Shown piece by piece: positions 8,158 to 16,227 of a DNA stretch of 44,205 bases. How positions within the stretch are numbered: the first letter of the stretch is position 1; the number at the start of each line of letters is the position of its first letter. The position numbers were made by a program, and so were the translations under genes. Origin of the DNA: Planctomycetota bacterium (GTDB lineage Bacteria > Planctomycetota > J058 > JAJDCQ01); contig JAJDCQ010000234.1 of the NCBI GenBank assembly GCA_029260755.1, forward strand, positions 1-44,205, read 5' to 3'. The notes beneath the pieces are model-generated. The model worked only from the letters and a program-made list of their open reading frames with translations, was not told the DNA's origin and did no database searches.

Positions 8158-8696
8158 TGCGCGCGGTCGTCGTCCTCGTCGCTCTGCTCCTGGGTCTCGG
8201 GCTCGCGGTCGCCCCGCCGGCGGCGAGCGGGGACGAGGGTCTCGACCCGTGGCGGGCGCTGAAGGCGGGCGACTGGGTCAAGTTCCGGAGCCGTCAGGCG
8301 AACGACGTGGTCGTCGAGCAGACGTGGCGGGTGACCAAGGCCGACGCGCAGCGGGTGGAGTACGTCGTCGAGTCGGTGACGTTCGACAAGGGGCGGCAGC
8401 TCGGGAAGCCGACGAAGTCCGACCCCGAGACGGTCGCGCTCTCGGGCGAGGGGGCCATCGCGCCGCCGAAGCTCGTCCCCGAGACCGACGCCGCGAGCGC
8501 CAAGCGGAGCGAGGCCGTCGTCGAGCTGAAGGACGGACGAAAGCTGGCCTGCACCGTCTACGAGCTCTCGACCGAGGCGGACGGCGTCGCGCACGTGACC
8601 CAGATCTGGTCCAGCGCCGACGTCCCGTTCGGCCTCGTGAAGGTGATGACGGACGGGAACGTCAAGCAGGAGCTCGTCGACTTCGGCCGCGACTGA
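8148..8696 (+). CDS. small exported protein of unknown function
   Basis: 182 residues. The N-terminus MGLMRAVVVLVALLLGLGLA followed by PPAASGDEG is a clear Sec signal peptide with cleavage near AASG; there is no lipobox cysteine. The mature part is rich in beta-forming stretches and charged residues (GDWVKFRSRQ, VEYVVESVTF) and has one cysteine (in KLACTVYELS). I do not recognise the family; it would be periplasmic. ATG at 8148 overlaps the end of the upstream gene; a second ATG at 8157 would also keep the signal peptide. It is followed after 30 bases by a long inverted-repeat element. Confidence 0.8.
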   Translation: MGLMRAVVVLVALLLGLGLAVAPPAASGDEGLDPWRALKAGDWVKFRSRQANDVVVEQTWRVTKADAQRVEYVVESVTFDKGRQLGKPTKSDPETVALSGEGAIAPPKLVPETDAASAKRSEAVVELKDGRKLACTVYELSTEADGVAHVTQIWSSADVPFGLVKVMTDGNVKQELVDFGRD

Positions 8697-8726
8697 TGAA
8701 CTGATGAGTGATGGTGATGGCAGCGA

Positions 8727-8909
8727 GCTCGCCTCCGGCGAGCGGGATGGATGTCACCACGGAGACACGGAGGACACGGAGGATCGCGGAGAAGACGCGA
8801 GCGGCTCTTCCCGGATTGGCTGGCCCTTCCTTCCGTCCGTCCTCGGCGGAGATCTGGCACATCCGAAGCTCCTCGGTGTCCTCCGTGTCTCCGTGGTGAA
8901 CATCCATCC
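8727..8909. repeat. octamer inverted-repeat element 3 (CACGGAG family)
   Basis: Starts with hairpin GCTCGCC-tcc-GGCGAGC (8727-8743). The left arm at 8745-8781 contains CCACGGAGACACGGAGGACA and the right arm (8872-8909) is its inverse, ending ACATCCATCC. The reverse complement of the core (CTTCGGATGTGCCAGATCTC) resembles the core of the element at 39021, so the family shares some interior sequence. It lies between two convergent genes. Confidence 0.87.
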
Positions 8910-8917
8910 CGGCGACG

Positions 8918-9292
8918 CTACTCGTCGCGGGCGATCGGCTCGAGCACCTCGACCATCGGCTTGTGGCGCTTGAAGCCGAGCCGGCGGCCCTCGGGCTGAT
9001 AGCGTCGGACGTTGACGCCGAAGATCGCGTCGTAGCGCACGTAGCTCCGGTAGAGCTGGTCGCACTTGGGCGGGTCGACGAAGATGGTCGCGACGAGGTA
9101 ACCCCGGCGGAACTCCTCGAAGCAGTTGATGTCGAGCACCTTCCCGTTCATCAGGACGAGCTCGATGACGGCCACCTCGCCCTCGCAGACGATCAGGTCG
9201 CAGCGCGGCGTCTGGCCGTCCTTGAACTCGCGTCGGAAGAACGCCTGGTCGAAGCGCTCGCTGCTCATGTGACCGGGCACCAACAGCTCCAT
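8918..9292 (-). CDS. conserved-looking small protein, unknown function
   Basis: 124 residues, ATG preceded by GGAGG at about 9299-9303 on the minus strand. No signal peptide or membrane segment. It has a central hydrophobic beta-rich block (CDLIVCEGEVAVIELVLMNG), several aromatic residues and four cysteines, and a basic C-terminal third (GRRLGFKRHKPMVEVLEP). I do not recognise a family. The GC-rich wobble usage and proper binding site support a real gene. It is convergent with the exported protein at 8148 and is followed on its own strand by nothing related. Confidence 0.72.
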   Translation of the reverse strand: MELLVPGHMSSERFDQAFFRREFKDGQTPRCDLIVCEGEVAVIELVLMNGKVLDINCFEEFRRGYLVATIFVDPPKCDQLYRSYVRYDAIFGVNVRRYQPEGRRLGFKRHKPMVEVLEPIARDE

Positions 9293-9383
9293 CGGATCGC
9301 CTCCGTGGGACAGCGCGTCCCGTCCTGGGGGTCGAGGTCGGCCGGGCGGCGGTGCCCGGCGCGAGGCTCGCCATTCTAAGGGA

Positions 9384-12263
9384 TCACCGGTCGATCGCGT
9401 AGCGGAGGATCCGGCCGCGCGAGGTTCCGATGAACAGGGCGTCGTCGCTCAGGGCGAGGGCGCTCACCAGCTCGCGAAGCGGCTCGAGGTCGAGGGTCGC
9501 GAGCGGCTCTCCCGTCGTCCAGCGCAGGACCCGCACGGCGCCGCCGGGCGGCACGTCGGCGGCGGCGACGAGCTCGCCGTCCGGCGAGATCGCGACCCGC
9601 CGCGCGCGGATCCCCTCGCCGAGCGCGTGGGGACGCGCGGGCGAGTCGATGCCGGTGAACCCGATGACGTCCTCGGCCCGGGCGAAGATCGTCCGCTGGG
9701 TGGCGACCGACGCGGCCGCGTCGGTGATCACGGTGCCGGCGTTGCCGAAGGTCTGCGGCGCCGGCGCGCGCGCGGTCAGGTCCCAGACGACCATGCCGCC
9801 GCGCTCCGCCGCGGTGACCGCCCGCGCGCCGGTCGGGTCGACCGCGAGGATGCGGAGGATCGGCGCCGGGTGCTCGTGGGCGCCCTTGATCGCGCCTCGG
9901 TCTTCGCGGCGATGGATGTAGAGCGACCCCGGCCCGCTGCTCGGGCCGGCCGCGAAGAGGAGGGGATCGCCGCGTCCCGCGATGAATCGGACCGCCGTGA
10001 CGAACGCCCCCGACGGGGGGTGGATGCGGCCGACCGCGCCGTCGACTTGCCATCGGATGATCGGGCCGCGCCGGGTGGAGGCAGCGACCCGCGACCCGTC
10101 GGCGGAGAGGGTCACGAGCTGAGGCTGACCCTGGAACGCCTCGAGCCGGTGGCGCTGCTCGAGCGTCGCGGCGTCGAGGATGCGGAGGGCGCCGTCGCCG
10201 GTCACCGTCGCGAGGGTCGCGCCGTCGGCCGAGAGGGCTAGGTCGCCGACGGAGCCGATCATCTCGGGGCCGGCGCTCAGCTCCGCCCCCGTCGCGACAT
10301 CCCAGACCCGTCCGGTCGTGTCGTTGCCGCCCGAGACGGCGACGGTCCCATCCTTCGAGACGTCGATCGCGCTGATCCAGCCGCTCCGGTGGCCCTCGAG
10401 ATGTCGCTTCATCGCGCCGGTCTCGGTGTCCCAGAGCCAGCCGACCCCGTCGGAGCCGGCGAGGAGGATCCGGCGGCCGTCGGGAAGCCAGACCGATCCT
10501 CGGGCGCCGCCGGGCAGGGTCGTCCGGGCGAGCTCGCGTCGGCTCGTGACGTCGATGAGGATCAACTCCGGCGAGAGCTCGCCCGCGAGCAGCCCGCGGG
10601 TCCCATCGGGGGAGACGATCGCCCAGCTCATCCGCTTGCCGACCTGGATGTCCGCGACGAGCGTCCGCGCGGGCACGTCCCAGAGGCGGCAGCGCCCCTC
10701 GCGGCCGCCCGCGAAGATGCGCCGGCCGTCGGCGGAGACCGTCACCCAGTAGATCGAGGAGAGCGGATCGGCGTCGAGGGCGATCGGCGAGGCGAGCGGC
10801 CGGGCGGGGTCGATGACGACGAGGTGGCCCCTCTTCGAGCCGACGGCGACGCGTCCGTCGGGGAGCCAGTTGACCGTCGTGACCGCTCCGTCGAGAACGC
10901 GGGCCCGGAACGTCGATTTTCCCGAGTCGACCTCGATCACCTCGACCGTGCCGAACGCCGATCCGACGACGATCCGGCGGCCGTCGTCGGCCAGGTCGAC
11001 GCTGTTGCCGGCCCGGGCGTCGTAGATGTTCCGATGCTCGCGCAGGTCGCGGACGACGATGCGCCCGTCGACCGAGGACGTGGCGGCGCGCGATCCGTCG
11101 GCCGCGATCGACGCCATGTTGACCATCGCGTCATGCTTCCAGGTGCGGCCGTCGCCGAGGGCCGCCTCGAGGGTGAGCGGGCCGGAGCGCGCGATCGGTC
11201 GGAGCTCGGCCGGGATCGAGCGCGCGGGCGGCTCCGCGGCGTCGCCGCCCGCCGCGGTCGATTCGGGCCGCTCCGCCGAGGTCGACGCGACCGCGGCCGA
11301 CGGCGTCACGGGGCCCGAGGTCGCGGCGGTCGCGAGGCCGGCGTCGTCGTCGCGTCGCGCGGTCCAGGCGACGAGCCCGGTCGTGGCGAGCACGCCGGCG
11401 ACCGCGAGGAGCGCGGCGCCGAGCGGGGCGCGGCGCGATCCGCCCGCCTCGCCCCCCTCGGCGAGGGAGCGGGCGAGGGAGGCGCCGTCGGGGAATCGAT
11501 CCTCGGGCTGCGCCGCGATGGCGCGACGGATGATCGCCTCGAGCCACGCCGGTGCGTCCGGGCGTCGCTCGCGGACCGCCGGGATCGCGGAGCGGCTGGT
11601 CGCGACGAGCATCTCGACCGGGTTGTCGGTCTGAAACGGCGGGTGACCGGCGAGCATCTCGAAGATGATCGCGCCGAGGCTCCAGACGTCCGCCTCCGGT
11701 CCGGCGTTCTTCGCGTCGCGGATCTGCTCGGGAGCGACGTAGCCGAGCGAGCCGCTCCACTGGCCGGTGTGGCTCAGGCCGGCGCTCTGGCTCGAGGCGA
11801 GGTCGGCCTCGAAGTGCTTCGCCAGGCCGAGGTCGCCGACGAGGGGACGGCCGTCCGGCGTGAAGAGGATGTTCTCGGGCTTCAGGTCGCGGTGGACGAT
11901 CCCGGCCTCGTGCGCCTGTCCGATCGCGTAGGCCACCGCGCCGGCGATCGCGATCGCCTCGTCGAGGGGCAGAGGCCCGCGCTCGATCTTGTCACGGAGG
12001 GTTCCGCCGGCGAGCAGCGGCATGACGAGCCACGGGCCCTCCTCGCTCTCGCCCTCATCGATGAGGGGGACGAAGCCGGCCTGCGCGCCCAGCGACGCCA
12101 GGAGGCGACGCTCGCGATCGAAACGAAGGACCGTCCCGCGCCGGGCGCGGGTGACGACCTTCACGGCGACGGGCAGCCCCGTCACCGAATCGCGCGCCCG
12201 GTAGACGGAGCCCATGCCGCCCCGTCCGATGAGCGTCTCGATCTCGTAGCGACCGAGCCTCAC
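9384..12263 (-). CDS. Ser/Thr protein kinase fused to WD40-type propeller
   Basis: 959 residues from a GTG. The kinase domain (about 5-270) has the glycine loop GRGGMGS (13-19), VAVK lysine K35, HRD 124-126 with KPEN, a DLG (144-146) in place of DFG, and the APEQ and SLGAIIFEMLAG motifs. This is the bacterial Hanks/PknB type that phosphorylates Ser/Thr. A single transmembrane helix lies near 278-300 (LLAVAGVLATTGLVAWTA). Residues ~370-959 contain WD40-like repeats with blades ending in phrases such as RLWDVPARTL, WLWDTETGAM and RVWDVATGAE; together they would form one or two propellers outside the cytoplasm. DLG occurs in some active kinases. The GTG has no Shine-Dalgarno; TACCCT lies six bases upstream, consistent with a leaderless transcript. 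Confidence 0.95.
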   Translation of the reverse strand: MRLGRYEIETLIGRGGMGSVYRARDSVTGLPVAVKVVTRARRGTVLRFDRERRLLASLGAQAGFVPLIDEGESEEGPWLVMPLLAGGTLRDKIERGPLPLDEAIAIAGAVAYAIGQAHEAGIVHRDLKPENILFTPDGRPLVGDLGLAKHFEADLASSQSAGLSHTGQWSGSLGYVAPEQIRDAKNAGPEADVWSLGAIIFEMLAGHPPFQTDNPVEMLVATSRSAIPAVRERRPDAPAWLEAIIRRAIAAQPEDRFPDGASLARSLAEGGEAGGSRRAPLGAALLAVAGVLATTGLVAWTARRDDDAGLATAATSGPVTPSAAVASTSAERPESTAAGGDAAEPPARSIPAELRPIARSGPLTLEAALGDGRTWKHDAMVNMASIAADGSRAATSSVDGRIVVRDLREHRNIYDARAGNSVDLADDGRRIVVGSAFGTVEVIEVDSGKSTFRARVLDGAVTTVNWLPDGRVAVGSKRGHLVVIDPARPLASPIALDADPLSSIYWVTVSADGRRIFAGGREGRCRLWDVPARTLVADIQVGKRMSWAIVSPDGTRGLLAGELSPELILIDVTSRRELARTTLPGGARGSVWLPDGRRILLAGSDGVGWLWDTETGAMKRHLEGHRSGWISAIDVSKDGTVAVSGGNDTTGRVWDVATGAELSAGPEMIGSVGDLALSADGATLATVTGDGALRILDAATLEQRHRLEAFQGQPQLVTLSADGSRVAASTRRGPIIRWQVDGAVGRIHPPSGAFVTAVRFIAGRGDPLLFAAGPSSGPGSLYIHRREDRGAIKGAHEHPAPILRILAVDPTGARAVTAAERGGMVVWDLTARAPAPQTFGNAGTVITDAAASVATQRTIFARAEDVIGFTGIDSPARPHALGEGIRARRVAISPDGELVAAADVPPGGAVRVLRWTTGEPLATLDLEPLRELVSALALSDDALFIGTSRGRILRYAIDR

Positions 12264-12325
12264 GATGGGAGGGTACCGGAACGCGCGGCGTCGGGCCAGG
12301 CGCCTGCTCTCAGAAACGACGTGAT

Positions 12326-12419
12326 CTCACGCAAAGGCGCAAAGGCGCAAAGGGGCGCCGGTCCGAGCCGAGGTGCGGATCCGGCAGGGCTCCTTTGCGT
12401 CTTTGCGCCTTTGCGTGAG
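12326..12419. repeat. octamer inverted-repeat element 4 (CGCAAAGG family)
   Basis: The left arm CTCACGCAAAGGCGCAAAGG plus CGCAAAG (12326-12352) and the right arm CTTTGCGTCTTTGCGCC plus TTTGCGTGAG (12393-12419) are inverted with a 40-base core. It has the same octamer build as the CACGGAG elements but a different unit. It lies 36 bases after the acyl-CoA dehydrogenase stop (transcribed leftwards) and upstream of the WD40 kinase. Confidence 0.87.
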
Positions 12420-12455
12420 CCATCGTCGCGGGAACCGACGACTCCACGATCGGCG

Positions 12456-13664
12456 TTACGTGATCTGGCTGAAGATCCGCCGCGAGATCACCACCCGCTG
12501 GATCTGCCCGGTCCCCTCGAAGATGTCGTACACCTTCTGGTCGCGGTACAGCTTCTCGACGAGGTTCTCATGGAGGGTGCCGTCGGGGCCCATGATCTCG
12601 ATCGCCTTGGCCGTCACCCGCTGCACCATCCCGCCGGTGTAGGCCTTCGCCATGGAGCTCTCCTTGCTGTTGGCGCGCTTGAGGTCGAGCAGCCACGCGG
12701 CGTGCCAGCAGAGCCCGCGGCCGATCTCGATCTCGCGCTTCATCACGCCGAGGGCGTCCGCGATCCGGTGGAATCGGTGGGTGTGCTGGCTGAGGGCGTA
12801 GTTCTCCTTGACCCAGTCGCGGCACGTCTCGAACGCGGCCCGGGCGATCCCGACGGCCATCGAGGCGACGAGCGGACGGGTCGCGTCGAACGTCTTCATC
12901 GCGCCGCGGAAGCCCTGCTTGCTCCCGTCGTAGAGCGCGTCCCCTCCGAGGAGGTTCTCGGCGGGGACGCGGCAGTCCTCGAAGACGAGGTCGGCCGTCT
13001 CGCTCGCGCGGAGGCCCATCTTCTCCTCGATCTTGAGGACGCTGAAGCCGGGCGTGCCCTTCTCGACGACGAACGCGCGCTGGCCCGCCCGGCCGAGCTT
13101 GGGGTCGACCGTCGCGAAGACGACGTTCCACTCCGCCTTCGCCCCGTTCGTGATGAAGAACTTGTGCCCGTTGAGCACCCAGTGGTCGCCGTCCTTGCGG
13201 CAGGTCGTCCGGACGGCCGCCGCGTCGCTGCCGGCGCCGGGCTCGGTCAGGGCGTAGGCGCCCCACTTGATGTCGTTCGGGCCGAAGATGCCGAGGAAGC
13301 GCTTCTTCTGGTCGTCGGTCCCCATGAACTGGACCGGCGGCCCGCCGAGGCCGGGACCCGGGAGGCTCAGGACGACGCCCGGGTCGCCCCAGGCCATCTC
13401 CTCGGAGCCGATGATCGAGATCCGGTTCTTCTGGCTCTCGCCCTGGGGGTCCTTGTCCTCGCCGACGCCCTCGCCCTCGCCGCCGACGTCTTTCGGGACG
13501 GCGCCGGCGCCGAGGCCGAACTGGGCGCACGCGTCCAGGAACTCCTGGGGCGGCTTCTTCTCCTTGTCGGCCCGGAGCGAGTAGGGCCGGATGAAGTTGG
13601 TCGTGAACATCCGGACCATGTCCCGGATCTTCTTCTGCTGAGGAGAGAGCTCGAAGTCGATCAC
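12456..13664 (-). CDS. acyl-CoA dehydrogenase with catalytic Glu
   Basis: 402 residues from GTG at 13664, where GTGA overlaps the stop of the upstream gene. The fold is complete: an N-terminal helical domain, middle beta domain with YALTEPGAGSDAAAV and WVLNGHKFFITNG, and a C-terminal helical domain ending KVYDIFEGTGQIQRVVISR. The Glu in FEGT aligns with the catalytic base of medium- and short-chain enzymes; FAD and acyl-CoA contacts are recognisable. It would oxidise an acyl-CoA to the enoyl-CoA and pass electrons to ETF. It has an insertion of polar residues around 65-85 (EGEGVGEDKDPQGESQKN) not usual in the family. Substrate cannot be told from sequence. It is the third gene of a MarR-ACAD-ACAD operon. 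Confidence 0.94.
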   Translation of the reverse strand: MIDFELSPQQKKIRDMVRMFTTNFIRPYSLRADKEKKPPQEFLDACAQFGLGAGAVPKDVGGEGEGVGEDKDPQGESQKNRISIIGSEEMAWGDPGVVLSLPGPGLGGPPVQFMGTDDQKKRFLGIFGPNDIKWGAYALTEPGAGSDAAAVRTTCRKDGDHWVLNGHKFFITNGAKAEWNVVFATVDPKLGRAGQRAFVVEKGTPGFSVLKIEEKMGLRASETADLVFEDCRVPAENLLGGDALYDGSKQGFRGAMKTFDATRPLVASMAVGIARAAFETCRDWVKENYALSQHTHRFHRIADALGVMKREIEIGRGLCWHAAWLLDLKRANSKESSMAKAYTGGMVQRVTAKAIEIMGPDGTLHENLVEKLYRDQKVYDIFEGTGQIQRVVISRRIFSQIT

Positions 13665-14836
13665 CGCAGCACCTCCTCCGCGATCGCGCGGTCGTCGTCC
13701 AGCCCCAGTCCGTTCACCACGCCGAGGGTGCGCGCGTCGCGCATCCACTTCTCGGACGGGTGGTCGGTGATGTAGCCGTGGCCCCCGAGCACCTGGACGC
13801 CGTCGCTCGTGATCCGGACCGACGTGTCGATCGCGTTGCGGAAGGCGATGGCCGCCCGCTGGCGAGCCTCGCCCCCCGAGGGCTGGCTGCCGTCGGCCGT
13901 GCGGTCGAGCTCCCACGCCGCCCGCCAGATCGCCCAGCGCGCGCCGTTCACCTCGGTCGCCATGTCGGCCATCATGAAGGCGAGGCCCTGGTGCTCGTAG
14001 AGCTTCTTGCCGAAGGTCTCGCGCTCGGTGGCGTACTTGAACGCGTACTCGCTCGTGGCGCGCATGCACCCGACGAGGCGGGCCGCGTTCTCGAGCTTCC
14101 AGCGGGCGAGCGTCCGGCCGAGGGCGCGCCGGGCGTCGTCGGCCTCGAGCAGATTGCCGCCCGGCACCCGGACGCCGGCGAGCTCGACGTCGCAGTAGTG
14201 CGCCGTGTGGAGGCCGAGGAGAAGATGCGGCTCGCTCGCGGTCATCCCCTCGGGGCGCCCCTCGATCGCCAGGACGCGCAGGCTGTCCCACTGCCCGAGC
14301 GGCGCGTCGGCGTCGACGGCGACGACGACGGTCAGCTCGGCGGTGTCTCCGTCGAGGACGAAGCGCTTCTTGCCGTCGAGGACCCACCCGTCGCCGTCGC
14401 GGCGGGCCGTCGTCCCGACGGCGTCGGGGCCGAACCCGCCCGCGCCCTCGAGGAGGGCGAGCGCGCCGCGGCGCGCCCACGCGTCGTCGGCGGCGAAGGG
14501 CTCGAGGAGGCGCTTGCGCTGCTCGTCCGTTCCGTGCTCCAGCAACGCCCAGCCGGCCGGGCCGGGTCCGGAGATCGCGACGGCCGCGCCGACGTCGCCC
14601 GCGGCGAGCTCCTCGGCGACGACGCACGCCGTCCGCAGGTCGAGGCCCTGGCCGCCCGCGTCCTCGGGCGCCGCGAGCGTCGTCAGGCCGAGCTCGTGGA
14701 TCTGCTGGAGGACGTCCTCGGGCAGCCCGCGCGCGTCCTCGAACTCGCGCAGGCGCGGACGGATCACGTCGTCCGCGACGCTCTTGACCATCTCGACGAT
14801 GGCCTCGAGGTCCTCGCCCACATCGAAGCTGATCAT
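13661..14836 (-). CDS. acyl-CoA dehydrogenase homologue lacking the usual catalytic Glu
   Basis: 391 residues with the full acyl-CoA dehydrogenase layout: N-terminal helices, middle domain (WVLDGKKRFVLDGD), and C-terminal helices with ERETFGKKLYEHQG and QVLGGHGYITDHPSEKWMRD. Where active enzymes read RDAKIYQIYEGT, this one reads RDARTLGVVNGLG, so Asn occupies the catalytic Glu position. The alternative Glu seen in isovaleryl/long-chain enzymes is not in register either; a Glu in KLEN is about one helical turn away. It is likely a non-catalytic or altered partner, perhaps forming a heteromer with the adjacent active enzyme, as known for paired FadE proteins of Mycobacterium. It is the second gene of the operon, starting 14 bases after the MarR stop. 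Confidence 0.9.
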   Translation of the reverse strand: MISFDVGEDLEAIVEMVKSVADDVIRPRLREFEDARGLPEDVLQQIHELGLTTLAAPEDAGGQGLDLRTACVVAEELAAGDVGAAVAISGPGPAGWALLEHGTDEQRKRLLEPFAADDAWARRGALALLEGAGGFGPDAVGTTARRDGDGWVLDGKKRFVLDGDTAELTVVVAVDADAPLGQWDSLRVLAIEGRPEGMTASEPHLLLGLHTAHYCDVELAGVRVPGGNLLEADDARRALGRTLARWKLENAARLVGCMRATSEYAFKYATERETFGKKLYEHQGLAFMMADMATEVNGARWAIWRAAWELDRTADGSQPSGGEARQRAAIAFRNAIDTSVRITSDGVQVLGGHGYITDHPSEKWMRDARTLGVVNGLGLDDDRAIAEEVLR

Positions 14837-14849
14837 GGGTCTTCCGCTC

Positions 14850-15518
14850 CTACGTCGCGGCCGGCTCGTCGCCGGTCGCCTCTCCTCCGGTCCGAGGCTT
14901 GCTCGCGGCGGACTTCCGCCGCTCGTCGCCGTTCACCGGTTCGATCTTCTCGAGCACCTTCTCGAGCGTCGCGAGGAAGCTGTTCGCCTCCTCGGCGGGC
15001 AGCTCGGCGACGACGCGCCGCACCTCGCCGAGCTTCGTCGTTCTCGGGAGGCGCTCGGCGAGCTCGCGACCCTTCTTGCTCAGGGCGATCCGGACGACCC
15101 GTCGGTCGTCGCGGGCGCGGGTGCGCCGGACGAGCCCCTCGCGCTCGAGCCGGTCGACGACGCCGCTCGTCGTGCTCTCGCGGAGGTAGATCTCCTTCGA
15201 GAGCGCCGAGAGGGCGAGCGGTCTTTCGGCCGTGGCGAGGACGCGGAGCGCGTCGATCTGCGGCGCGGTCACCCCGAACTGCTCACGCAGGACCTGGCTG
15301 TGTCGGCGCGAGGCGAAGTCGAGCCGGATCAACGCGTCGATGACGCGGTCGGCGGTGCTCTGCGGCTTGGCGAGCGAGCCGCTGCCACGCGGGGTGGCCG
15401 GCTCGGTGCTCGCGCGGGTGTTCTCGGGCGGTGGCGTCACGCGGGCGGTTTCCGTCAGAACACTCGTTTTCTTCGGGTTACGAATACTTCGCGTGCGATT
15501 GTTTCGTAGTCGAAACAT
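14850..15518 (-). CDS. MarR-family transcriptional regulator
   Basis: 222 residues if started at ATG 15518; a GTG at 15440 would give 196 residues and remove a disordered, basic N-terminus. The winged-helix core is clear: TAPQIDALRVLATAERPLAL, then SALSKEIYLRESTTSGVVDR (recognition helix) and LEREGLVRRTRARDDRRVVR (the wing with the DDRR signature). A dimerisation helix follows and a basic tail ends the protein. MarR proteins repress promoters and release on binding small ligands. It lies directly upstream of two acyl-CoA dehydrogenases, so control of fatty or aromatic acyl-CoA breakdown is a fair inference. Its own start codon sits inside a 44-base double palindrome next to its promoter, which strongly suggests autoregulation. 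Confidence 0.93.
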   Translation of the reverse strand: MFRLRNNRTRSIRNPKKTSVLTETARVTPPPENTRASTEPATPRGSGSLAKPQSTADRVIDALIRLDFASRRHSQVLREQFGVTAPQIDALRVLATAERPLALSALSKEIYLRESTTSGVVDRLEREGLVRRTRARDDRRVVRIALSKKGRELAERLPRTTKLGEVRRVVAELPAEEANSFLATLEKVLEKIEPVNGDERRKSAASKPRTGGEATGDEPAAT

Positions 15519-15530
15519 TTCGACGCGAAG
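15487..15530. promoter_or_regulatory. concentric double palindrome, probable MarR operator
   Basis: CTTCGCGT (15487-15494), 5 bases, TGTTTCG (15500-15506), 4 bases, CGAAACA (15511-15517), 5 bases, ACGCGAAG (15523-15530). Both inverted pairs are perfect and share one centre. The site starts two bases inside the -10 box and covers the expected start of transcription and the regulator's ATG, so binding would block its own expression. Confidence 0.8.
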
Positions 15531-15532
15531 GA

Positions 15533-15561
15533 AGTATAGGCTCGGTGCGTCACGAGGTCAA
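15533..15561 (-). promoter_or_regulatory. strong promoter of the MarR-ACAD operon
   Basis: Read on the minus strand: TTGACC (15561-15556), a 17-base spacer, TATACT (15538-15533). Both boxes match the sigma-70 consensus at five of six positions. Transcription would begin near 15526, about eight bases before the ATG at 15518. Confidence 0.8.
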
Positions 15562-15627
15562 TCCTCCGCGCGACGGCTCGAGCGGGCGCGTGCAACCGCT
15601 GATTCCACGGGCTACTATGTTCCTTCC

Positions 15628-16209
15628 GTGAACGCCGCCCGCCGCCTCCCGCTTCTCGTTCTCCTGGCCGCGACCCTGGTCGCCGGGCCGGGCTGCGGCG
15701 TCCTGACGATGCGGTTCCTCGATCAGGACGTCCACGTGAACAGCCTGCCGCGCGGGGCGCGGATCTTCGTCGACGGGCAGGAGACGCCGCTGGTCACGCC
15801 GGCGGTCGTGCCGCTCGACCGGGCCGAGAACCACACGATCTGGGTCGAGAAGGAGGGGTACGAGCGTCCTCCGAATCAGCTCGTCGTCCGGCAGGTGAAG
15901 GACTGGATCGTCGTGGTCGACGTGGCGTTCGCCTTCGTCCTGATCGGCTTCGTGTTCCTCTTCGTCGATGACAGCCTCGGAAGCGACAGCGACCTCACGC
16001 CCGACAAGGTGCACTTCGAGCTGCGGCCGCTGTCGTGCCTGCCGAGCCGGCGCCATCGGGGCCTGGGATTCCGGTCGCTCCCGGCGCTCGAGCGGGTCGG
16101 CTCCCCGGAGGCGTCGATCGCCCAATCCCGGGCGCCGCCGACCGATGAGCCGCTCGTCGCATCGATGTACAACGTCGCTTCATTGCGCGCGCTCGCGGCG
16201 AGCGGCTAG
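15628..16209 (+). CDS. PEGA-domain putative lipoprotein
   Basis: 193 residues from GTG. The N-terminus RLPLLVLLAATLVAGPGC is a signal peptide ending in a cysteine (C23) that could be lipidated, although the lipobox is imperfect. Residues ~31-90 match a PEGA domain: VNSLPRGARIFVDGQETPLV, then TIWVEKEGYERPP. These surface beta modules often sit in bacterial envelope or kinase-linked proteins. A hydrophobic segment near 94-115 (VVVDVAFAFVLIGFVFLFV) could be a transmembrane helix, unusual for a lipoprotein. The rest is polar. The gene ends 18 bases before the kinase at 16228 and probably heads the operon. TACTAT nine bases before the GTG suggests a short or absent leader. Confidence 0.82.
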   Translation: MNAARRLPLLVLLAATLVAGPGCGVLTMRFLDQDVHVNSLPRGARIFVDGQETPLVTPAVVPLDRAENHTIWVEKEGYERPPNQLVVRQVKDWIVVVDVAFAFVLIGFVFLFVDDSLGSDSDLTPDKVHFELRPLSCLPSRRHRGLGFRSLPALERVGSPEASIAQSRAPPTDEPLVASMYNVASLRALAASG

Positions 16210-16227
16210 CATCGGTCGGAGGCCTCC

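Noticed and set aside
8701..8999. Short open frames across the octamer elements (peptides like SPRRHGG or TTETRRTRR)
   Set aside because: They are translations of the repeats themselves and occur in all copies in several frames and strands; no gene.
12326..12419. CRISPR-like array
   Set aside because: Octamer units are directly abutting, have no unique spacers, and there is no cas gene.
12456..14627. One 723-residue protein covering both acyl-CoA dehydrogenases
   Set aside because: The extra N-terminal part is a wrong-frame reading of the other dehydrogenase. The second gene starts at GTG 13664.
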